Origin: Candidatus Nitrotoga sp. CP45
GTDB lineage: Bacteria; Bacteroidota; Bacteroidia; Flavobacteriales; Flavobacteriaceae
Direction: 5' to 3'
Length of the DNA: 10,001 nt
NCBI GenBank assembly: GCA_943329165.2
Contig: CALQCV020000053.1
Location: 1-10,001, forward strand
In this document: positions 1-5,770 of the stretch, in pieces
How positions within the stretch are numbered: position 1 is the stretch's first letter
How the letters are laid out: each line of letters starts with the position of its first letter
Position numbers and translations under genes: made by a program
The notes under the pieces: model-generated
What the model was told of the DNA's origin: nothing
Databases searched by the model: none
What the model saw: only the letters and a program-made list of their open reading frames with translations

Positions 1-444
1 ACCACCATTTATAGTAACTATTGCTTCTGATTTTTGTACAAACATGCTAATTGTTGCTAATGTAGCTGTTGCATTTATTGGAGATAATGTTGAAGCATAC
101 ATAGCGGCTGGTAAAGCACTGCTTTTTATTTCACTTCCAATAACGTGGTTTAATAATATACTTTTAAGGACAGCAGCATTAACATTTTCAACTGTTACAC
201 CAGAACCAAGTGTAGCAAAAAATGTATTAAAAGCTGCATTAGTAGGCGCAAATACTGTCCATTGTCCGCTTCCATCTAAAGTACTTACTAAATTGGTGCG
301 TTCTAATGCTCTTACTAGAATTGAGAAATCTGCATCGCCTGATGCAATATCTACAATGGTTGGTTGACTATCACTATCACTACTGCAAGAGAAGATAGTT
401 AGCGATAAAAATGCAATTCCAATAATTTTTGTTAATTTTTTCAC
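1..444 (-). CDS. FAS1 (fasciclin) domain lipoprotein, partial (C-terminus beyond left edge)
   Basis: The minus-strand frame gives 148 residues before leaving the window. It opens with a lipoprotein signal peptide: MKKLTK, a hydrophobic core, then FSC with the lipidated Cys at residue 20. SSDSDS follows, an acidic stretch of the type linked to surface export of Bacteroidota lipoproteins. A FAS1 domain then begins near residue 28, with the family signatures TVFAPTNAAF (63-72) and LLNHVIG (97-103). FAS1 domains run about 130-140 residues, so roughly the last 30-40 residues of the domain are missing, plus anything beyond. The start is a GTG at 442-444: an in-frame stop lies shortly upstream with no ATG between, and the promoter ends just before it. 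FAS1 proteins are usually cell-surface adhesion or matrix proteins; the exact role here is unknown. Family call is firm, function is inferred. Confidence 0.88.
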   Translation of the reverse strand, partial: MKKLTKIIGIAFLSLTIFSCSSDSDSQPTIVDIASGDADFSILVRALERTNLVSTLDGSGQWTVFAPTNAAFNTFFATLGSGVTVENVNAAVLKSILLNHVIGSEIKSSALPAAMYASTLSPINATATLATISMFVQKSEAIVTINGG

Positions 445-468
445 AGTGTTTTTGTTTAATGTTTAACA

Positions 469-496
469 CAAATTTAAATTATTTTTATCTAACAAA
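469..496 (-). promoter_or_regulatory. Bacteroidota-type promoter of the FAS1 lipoprotein gene
   Basis: On the minus strand, TAAATTTGT at 476-468 matches the -7 consensus TAnnTTTG followed by a pyrimidine. A TTTTG (497-493) lies 16 nt upstream as a -33 element, slightly short of the usual spacing. Transcription would begin near 462, about 18 nt before the GTG start codon. Matched by eye, not measured. Confidence 0.5.
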
Positions 497-655
497 ATAC
501 AATAAAAATTAAACAAAACAATATTTATGTTAAAATCAACTATTTTTTAACCTATTAATCATTGACTTAAAGTTATAAACTCACTATTTTCTAACAGTTT
601 TTTTGATTCGCTAATTGGTTAAACAGAAAACTTTTGATTAAAATAATTTTTTGAG

Positions 656-687
656 TTGTTTTACGTTATAAGTAAAGACTATTTTTG
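656..687 (+). promoter_or_regulatory. Bacteroidota-type promoter of the MORN-repeat gene
   Basis: TATTTTTG at 680-687 is a full match to the TAnnTTTG -7 element. TTG at 656-658 lies 21 nt upstream, inside the normal spacing for the -33 element. The start of transcription would fall near 694-695. That is at or on the first possible ATG (695) and supports translation from the next in-frame ATG at 713. Confidence 0.55.
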
Positions 688-712
688 TTGAAGCATGAAA
701 CACATAAAAAAC

Positions 713-1492
713 ATGAAATACATTATTGCATTATTGTTAACCTCTCTTTCATTGTATGCTCAGGATTTTAACAAAGTAGATGAAAACGGCAAGAAGCAAG
801 GTTTTTGGAAAGGCGTTTATGAAACATCAAAGCGCCCGCGATACGAAGGGACCTTTGAGCACGGAAAAGAAATTGGAATGTTCAAATTTTTTGATGATAC
901 TAAAGCTGGAACGGTAATCGCAACACGTGAATTTAATGCAAAGGATAATTCGTGTAATACTATTTTTTACAATCAAAATAAAAATAAAGTAAGCGAAGGG
1001 AAAGTGATCAACAAGCAATTTGAAGGTGAATGGAAATATTACCATGAAGATTTGCTAACTATAATGACACTTGAACCGTATGCTGATGGAAAACTTAATG
1101 GCATTAGAAAAGTGTTTTATAAAAGCGGAAAAATAGCTGAAGAAACTACCTATAAAGAGGGAGTTAAAAACGGAATTTATAAAAGTTATGCTGAAAACGG
1201 AATAGTGCTAGAAGAAACAATATATAAAAATGGTTTATATGATGGACCAGCAATTTACAGAAATGCCACTAATGAAATTTCGGGACAGGGAGTTTATAAA
1301 AACGGGAAGAAAGTGGGGATGTGGAAAATGCTCGTAAAAGGAAAAATGAAAGATGTCAACATGAACTATCAAAATATAAAATTCAAAAAACCTGAAATGC
1401 CGAATCAGGCTGATGTTAAGGTTGAGGTTAAAGATGTGGAAAAACCCAATCCAGACATTGATAATGAAATTAAAAGAAAATTGGGAAGATAA
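713..1492 (+). CDS. secreted MORN-repeat (YwqK-like) protein
   Basis: From 713 the product has 259 residues. A signal peptide (MKYIIALLL core) has a likely cleavage after LYA, before Gln17. The rest is a series of degenerate MORN-type repeats with the pattern GxxxGxWxxY followed by G-x-x-x-x-E: about 26-60, 94-110, 123-150, 151-174 and 175-207. The charged tail (about 222-259) has no recognised motif. Such proteins are common in Flavobacteriia and often labelled 'YwqK family antitoxin', but no toxin partner is visible here, so that label should not be read as function. The role is probably an envelope scaffold, unproven. An alternative start at 695 adds MKHIKN; 713 is preferred because the promoter would place the transcript start at about 695 and because it gives a compact signal peptide. 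The gene is divergent from the FAS1 gene. Confidence 0.82.
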   Translation: MKYIIALLLTSLSLYAQDFNKVDENGKKQGFWKGVYETSKRPRYEGTFEHGKEIGMFKFFDDTKAGTVIATREFNAKDNSCNTIFYNQNKNKVSEGKVINKQFEGEWKYYHEDLLTIMTLEPYADGKLNGIRKVFYKSGKIAEETTYKEGVKNGIYKSYAENGIVLEETIYKNGLYDGPAIYRNATNEISGQGVYKNGKKVGMWKMLVKGKMKDVNMNYQNIKFKKPEMPNQADVKVEVKDVEKPNPDIDNEIKRKLGR

Positions 1493-1550
1493 ATTAGTTT
1501 GTCTAGACATGATTTTTTTAAGGATTTTATATTATAAGATTATATAGAAA

Positions 1551-1570
1551 TTGCGGTAACTTTGCCGCAA
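1551..1570 (+). promoter_or_regulatory. mnmA promoter -7 element inside an inverted repeat
   Basis: TAACTTTG (1557-1564), followed by C, matches the Bacteroidota -7 consensus TAnnTTTGY and lies 20 nt before the mnmA start codon. It is framed exactly by TTGCGG (1551-1556) and CCGCAA (1565-1570), a perfect 6-bp inverted repeat with the -7 box as its 8-nt centre. No convincing -33 TTG is present at normal distance. The repeat may be a protein-binding operator or simply a preferred promoter context; the sequence alone does not decide. Confidence 0.5.
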
Positions 1571-1584
1571 ATTTTAGCAATAAA

Positions 1585-2772
1585 ATGAAACGAGTTGTTG
1601 TTGGACTTTCCGGTGGTGTTGATTCGAGTGTTGCTGCTTATCTTTTAAAAGAACAAGGCTATGAAGTCATTGGTCTTTTTATGAAGAATTGGCACGATGA
1701 TTCGGTTACCATTTCCAATGAATGTCCATGGCTCGAAGACAGCAACGACGCACTTTTGGTTGCTGAAAAACTGGGAATCCCTTTCCAAACTGTTGATTTA
1801 AGTGAACAATACAAAGAAAAAATCGTCGACTATATGTTCAAGGAATACGAACAAGGACGAACTCCAAATCCGGATGTATTGTGCAATCGTGAAATTAAGT
1901 TTGATGTTTTTATGAAAATTGCTTTAAGTCTTGGCGCCGATTATGTTGCCACGGGACATTACTGTAGGAAAGGCGAAATTAACATTGACGGCATGTCAAC
2001 CTATCAATTGCTTGCCGGAAAAGACGGAAACAAAGATCAATCGTATTTCCTCTGTCAATTATCGCAAGAACAGTTGGCTAAGTCTTTATTTCCAATTGGC
2101 GAGTTGACCAAACCTGAAGTTCGTGAAATAGCTACGAAATTAGATTTGGTAACAGCTGAAAAGAAAGATTCGCAAGGATTGTGTTTTATTGGAAAAGTTC
2201 GTTTGCCCGAATTTTTGCAACAACAATTACAACCCAAAGAGGGTTTGATTTATGAAATTGATGCTAATAGTTCCATTTACAATCAAAAACAACCAAACTT
2301 TAATTCTCTAGAAGAACAATTAATTTTTGAATCCACTTCAATTCTCTATTCACCTGAAAATGGGAAAGTAGTCGGCAAACATCAAGGTGCTCATTACTTT
2401 ACCATTGGGCAACGAAAAGGATTGAATGTTGGTGGAACAAAAGAAGCACTTTTCATCATCGCGACGGATGTAAAAACCAATGCGATTTATACTGGTCAAG
2501 GAGCAAATCATCCTGGCTTATTCAAAAAAACATTGAGAGTTCAACCTTCAGAAATTCATTGGATACGTGAAGATTTAGCGCTAAAAAACGGAGAAACTTT
2601 AGAAGTAATGGCTCGTATTCGTTATCGTCAAGCACTACAGAAAGCAACTTTACATCAATTTGAAAGCGGTTTGTATGTTTCTTTTGACGAACCACAATCG
2701 GCGATAACGGAAGGGCAATTCGTAGCTTGGAATATTGATGACGAATTAGTTGGTTCAGGAGTAATTTCATAA
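1585..2772 (+). CDS. mnmA: tRNA-specific 2-thiouridylase MnmA
   Basis: MnmA adenylates U34 in the wobble position of Lys, Glu and Gln tRNAs and replaces the 2-oxygen with sulfur relayed from a cysteine desulfurase pathway; it is cytoplasmic. The 395-residue protein starts with the PP-loop ATP-binding motif LSGGVDSS (8-15). It has the catalytic cysteine pair expected of the family: Cys100 in NPDVLCN and Cys200 in QGLCFIG. GHY (124-126), KDQSYFL (150-156) and the C-terminal [10 protein letters not shown] (275-284) are further family signatures. Residues about 224-258 form an extra segment between the PP-loop part and the central beta domain, making the protein longer than the roughly 360-370 residues typical of E. 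coli-type enzymes. The start codon lies 20 nt after a -7 promoter box. Followed after 26 nt by the S8 peptidase gene. Confidence 0.97.
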   Translation: MKRVVVGLSGGVDSSVAAYLLKEQGYEVIGLFMKNWHDDSVTISNECPWLEDSNDALLVAEKLGIPFQTVDLSEQYKEKIVDYMFKEYEQGRTPNPDVLCNREIKFDVFMKIALSLGADYVATGHYCRKGEINIDGMSTYQLLAGKDGNKDQSYFLCQLSQEQLAKSLFPIGELTKPEVREIATKLDLVTAEKKDSQGLCFIGKVRLPEFLQQQLQPKEGLIYEIDANSSIYNQKQPNFNSLEEQLIFESTSILYSPENGKVVGKHQGAHYFTIGQRKGLNVGGTKEALFIIATDVKTNAIYTGQGANHPGLFKKTLRVQPSEIHWIREDLALKNGETLEVMARIRYRQALQKATLHQFESGLYVSFDEPQSAITEGQFVAWNIDDELVGSGVIS

Positions 2773-2774
2773 AT

Positions 2775-2799
2775 TAGCATTCTCAAGGATTTAATGCTA
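2775..2799 (+). promoter_or_regulatory. hairpin presenting an AAGGA ribosome-binding site before the peptidase start
   Basis: TAGCATT (2775-2781) pairs with AATGCTA (2793-2799), a perfect 7-bp stem with an 11-nt loop. The last stem base is the A of the peptidase start codon. The loop holds AAGGA (2785-2789), nine bases before the ATG, which is notable because most genes here lack a Shine-Dalgarno site. It could affect translation after mnmA termination; functional role not shown. Confidence 0.35.
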
Positions 2800-4412
2800 T
2801 GAACAAAATTTTCTTTATTGCACTTTTTCTTTTAAATTTCTTTAGTTATTCTCAAGAAGACGCTTGGGTTTATTTTAATGATAAACCAAACGCTGCAATA
2901 CAGTTGAATACACCTTTAAACTTTCTAACCCAACGAGCTTTAGACCGAAGAACTAATCAGGGAATTGTATTAAATGAAAATGACGTGCCAATTCACCAAC
3001 CTTATATGGATGGAATTACGAATGCAAGAGGAATTACGGTTAAAGCCAAATCAAAATGGATGAACTGTCTTCATGTTCAAGGAAGTCTGAACGCTATTAC
3101 TGCATTGACTTTGTTGCCCTATGTAAATCATGTTCGTTTTGCCGATGCTTCGTTGAATTTGAAAAGACCTACTCCGAGAATCATCAACCCGGTCAATAAA
3201 CAGCTGGATGTTTTGACCAATTTTAATTACGGAAATAGCAACAATCAAATACAAATGCTGAATGGGCATTTACTACATCAGGCAAATTATACCGGAACAG
3301 GTAAAATAATTGCGGTTTTGGATTCCGGATTTATAAATGTTAATTCAACGGCACCTTTTCAACGGTTATTCGATAATAATTTGATACTTGGAGGTTATAA
3401 TTTTGTTAGTCGGAATACCAACGTTTATTCGCTGCACAATCACGGAACGTTGACGCTTTCCTGTATGGGAGGTTATGTTGATGGTCAACTTGTTGGAACG
3501 TCACCGGATGCACAATATTATTTATATGTAACTGAAGATGTGACGCAAGAAAGTCCAGTTGAAGAAAGTTATTGGGTTGAAGCAGCTGAAGAAGCGGATA
3601 GCCTGGGAGCGGATATTATTTCTACTTCATTGGGGTATTATGATTTTGATGATATGAGCTATGGTCATTATTATGATGAGTTTACAGGTGACACAGCTTT
3701 CGCTTCCAAAGGAGCTAATATTGCTTTCAGCAAAGGAATCATAGTTGTTGCTAGTGCTGGTAATTCCGCGGGTAGTCCTGAACCATATAATCATATTGGT
3801 GTTCCGGCTGAAGCTACTAATGTTTTGGCAGTTGGAGCGGTTAAAGCTGATGGGTCATTGGCGACTTTTAGTTCAATCGGACCTTCATTTGATTTAAGAA
3901 CAAAGCCTGATGTTATGGCTCAAGGACAAGCTTCAGTTATAGCCAATACAAGTGGCACTATTCAGACGGCGAGCGGCACTTCTTTTTCTTGTCCGATTAT
4001 GGCAGGAATGATAGCGAGTTTTTGGCAAGCAATTCCGTGGGCAACAAACCAACAAGTTGTAGATTTTGTGAAACAATCTGCCGATAGATTTGATAATCCA
4101 ACGAACCAATTTGGTTATGGAATTCCAGATTTTCAGTTGGCATTAAATAACGCACTTTCTTTAAATCAAAATTCCTTAGATAAATTTTTAGTATATCCAA
4201 ATCCGGTTTCTGATGAGCTATTCCTTTCGTTTCCGGCTACTTTTAGTGAAGCGAAAATTAGTTTTTACAATGGGTTAGGTCAATTTCTTTTTGAGAAAAG
4301 TATTCAAAATACGGATGCATCTATTTCATTGGGAAACATCAATTCCGGGATTTACTTCTTTAAAATAGAAGGTAATTCTTTTGCACAAACTGGAAAAATT
4401 ATCAAAAATTAA
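2799..4412 (+). CDS. S8 (subtilisin-family) serine peptidase with T9SS type A sorting domain
   Basis: This 537-residue exported peptidase begins with a signal peptide (MNKIFFIALFLLNFFSYSQ, cleavage near residue 18). An N-terminal stretch of about 140 residues follows, probably a propeptide. The catalytic domain (about 150-455) shows the subtilase triad: Asp175 in AVLDSGF, His215 in NHGT and Ser395 in GTSFSCP. Asn322 in SAGNS is the oxyanion-hole residue. From about 461 the protein has a Por-type C-terminal domain starting FLVYPNPVSDEL and ending in KIIKN, the signal for outer-membrane passage and removal or anchoring by the type IX system. All key residues are present, so it should be active. 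It sits 26 nt after mnmA and 21 nt before the flavin oxidoreductase gene, consistent with co-transcription, although no functional link among the three is evident. Substrate unknown. Confidence 0.94.
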   Translation: MNKIFFIALFLLNFFSYSQEDAWVYFNDKPNAAIQLNTPLNFLTQRALDRRTNQGIVLNENDVPIHQPYMDGITNARGITVKAKSKWMNCLHVQGSLNAITALTLLPYVNHVRFADASLNLKRPTPRIINPVNKQLDVLTNFNYGNSNNQIQMLNGHLLHQANYTGTGKIIAVLDSGFINVNSTAPFQRLFDNNLILGGYNFVSRNTNVYSLHNHGTLTLSCMGGYVDGQLVGTSPDAQYYLYVTEDVTQESPVEESYWVEAAEEADSLGADIISTSLGYYDFDDMSYGHYYDEFTGDTAFASKGANIAFSKGIIVVASAGNSAGSPEPYNHIGVPAEATNVLAVGAVKADGSLATFSSIGPSFDLRTKPDVMAQGQASVIANTSGTIQTASGTSFSCPIMAGMIASFWQAIPWATNQQVVDFVKQSADRFDNPTNQFGYGIPDFQLALNNALSLNQNSLDKFLVYPNPVSDELFLSFPATFSEAKISFYNGLGQFLFEKSIQNTDASISLGNINSGIYFFKIEGNSFAQTGKIIKN

Positions 4413-4433
4413 TGAAGAACTCATTCAGTATAC

Positions 4434-5378
4434 ATGAATAAAATAACCCAACTTTTCAATATAAAATACCCAATTGTTCAAGGCGGAATGATTTGGAACA
4501 GTGGTTATAAATTAGCCAGTGCCGTTAGTAATGCAGGAGGTTTAGGATTGATTGGGGCAGGTTCAATGTATCCCGATGTTTTGCGTGAGCATATCCTAAA
4601 ATGCAAAAAAGCAACAGCTAAACCTTTTGGAGTTAATGTTCCGATGTTATATCCAAATATTGAAGAAATCATCCAAATTATTATTGAAGAAGAAGTAAAA
4701 ATTGTATTCACATCGGCAGGAAATCCAAAAACATGGACCAATTATTTAAAGGATAGGGGCGTTACCGTGGTGCATGTTGTGAGTAGTTCAAAGTTTGCCT
4801 TAAAAGCCCAGGAAGCTGGGGTTGACGCTGTTGTTGCTGAAGGTTTTGAAGCAGGTGGACACAATGGAAGGGAAGAGACCACTACGTTTACTTTAATTCC
4901 GATGGTAAAAGAACAAATCAATATTCCGCTAATTGCTGCGGGTGGAATTGCTACCGGAAGAGGAATGCTTGCCGCAATGGTTCTTGGTGCTGATGGTATC
5001 CAGATGGGATCCCGATTTGCAGCGTCGTTTGAAAGTTCGGCTCATGAAAATTTCAAGAAAACTATTATTGGAATAAAGGAAGGTGATACCCAATTAACGT
5101 TGAAAGAATTAGCTCCGGTGCGATTGATAAAAAATAAATTTTATAATGACATTCAGGACTTGTATTCAAAATGTCCAACAAATGAAGATTTAAAAGTATT
5201 ATTAGGAAGAGCCAGAGCCAAAAAAGGAATGTTTGAGGGAGATTTAGAAGAAGGTGAATTAGAAATAGGACAAATAGCAGGATTAATTCATGAAATTAAA
5301 TCGGTTGAGTCTATAATTGATGAGGTAATTCACGATTTCCAAATAGCTTTAAAAGGTCTCCCGGAAATTAAATTTTAA
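4434..5378 (+). CDS. FMN-dependent oxidoreductase, nitronate monooxygenase / FabK-like
   Basis: The 314-residue cytoplasmic TIM-barrel flavoprotein shows the signatures of the 2-nitropropane dioxygenase superfamily. These are YPIVQGGM near the N-terminus (12-19), SNAGGLGLIG (32-41), AEGFEAGGHNG (135-145) with the conserved His143, IAAGGIATG (167-175) as phosphate-binding loop for FMN, and GADGIQMGSRF (185-195). Members either oxidise nitronates (nitronate monooxygenase) or reduce enoyl-ACP in fatty-acid synthesis (FabK). The opening QGGM-W, the GELEIGQIAGL segment (274-284) and overall length resemble FabK as I recall it more than the classical nitronate enzymes, but this is from memory and not an alignment. 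The start is the ATG 21 nt after the peptidase stop. It is the last gene of the presumed operon; a terminator follows 23 nt after its stop. Confidence 0.88.
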   Translation: MNKITQLFNIKYPIVQGGMIWNSGYKLASAVSNAGGLGLIGAGSMYPDVLREHILKCKKATAKPFGVNVPMLYPNIEEIIQIIIEEEVKIVFTSAGNPKTWTNYLKDRGVTVVHVVSSSKFALKAQEAGVDAVVAEGFEAGGHNGREETTTFTLIPMVKEQINIPLIAAGGIATGRGMLAAMVLGADGIQMGSRFAASFESSAHENFKKTIIGIKEGDTQLTLKELAPVRLIKNKFYNDIQDLYSKCPTNEDLKVLLGRARAKKGMFEGDLEEGELEIGQIAGLIHEIKSVESIIDEVIHDFQIALKGLPEIKF

Positions 5379-5770
5379 ACTCATTTTGATTTTACAATTA
5401 GTTGTTAATAGCTTTGCAATTGCATGCAAACTTATTAACAATTTTTTATTTTTAAATAAGAAATTAAACTGTTAATAACTTTAAAATTATTTTTTAATAG
5501 TATGTAAAATGTATTATATTATTTAGATAAAATAATTTTATTCAGATAAGTTGTATTTATTTTTGTTGATTAATTTGTTTATAACATTTTAATAAGTCAA
5601 ATCCTGTTTCTATTATTAGGAGTAATATAGAGGAAGTATTTTTTCGCTAAGGAGTATACAATTGAATATCGGTTTAAATCATTTTTGATATATAAAAAAT
5701 GTAAAATTTAAAGGCAATTTAAAAGAGTATACGGTCAATCAGTAAAGAATTATCTAAAATTGAATTGCTT
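5379..5770. other. AT-rich gene-free stretch upstream of the giant repeat protein
   Basis: No credible protein or tRNA gene is visible across these 392 bases. After the terminator hairpin the region is very AT-rich. TATTTTTG at 5558-5565 matches a -7 promoter element but has no TTG at normal -33 distance. GAGTATAC occurs twice, at 5652-5659 and 5725-5732. A purine-rich AAGGAG (5649-5654) is not followed by an ATG. The promoter of the downstream gene is therefore not settled. If it is at 5558, the untranslated leader is about 200 nt. Confidence 0.5.
5402..5452 (+). terminator. intrinsic terminator of the mnmA-peptidase-oxidoreductase operon
   Basis: The arms 5402-5418 (TTGTTAATAGCTTTGCA) and 5425-5441 are reverse complements at 15 of 17 positions, with a central GC/AG mismatch and a 6-nt loop. 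The run TTTTTTATTTTT (5442-5453) follows directly. Position 23 nt after the oxidoreductase stop fits transcription termination. The stem is AT-rich, as expected in this genome. Confidence 0.7.

Noticed and set aside
44..367. Plus-strand reading frame of 107 residues
   Set aside because: It lies wholly antisense to the FAS1 lipoprotein gene, whose signal peptide, lipobox and FAS1 motifs are clear on the minus strand.
713..1492. Antitoxin of a toxin-antitoxin pair, as the YwqK family name suggests
   Set aside because: The protein has a signal peptide and no adjacent small toxin gene; the neighbours are a FAS1 lipoprotein gene and mnmA.
1500..1509. Perfect palindrome TGTCTAGACA followed by a T-run, as terminator of the MORN gene
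   Set aside because: The ten bases have no loop and the stem could be only about three pairs, too weak for an intrinsic terminator.
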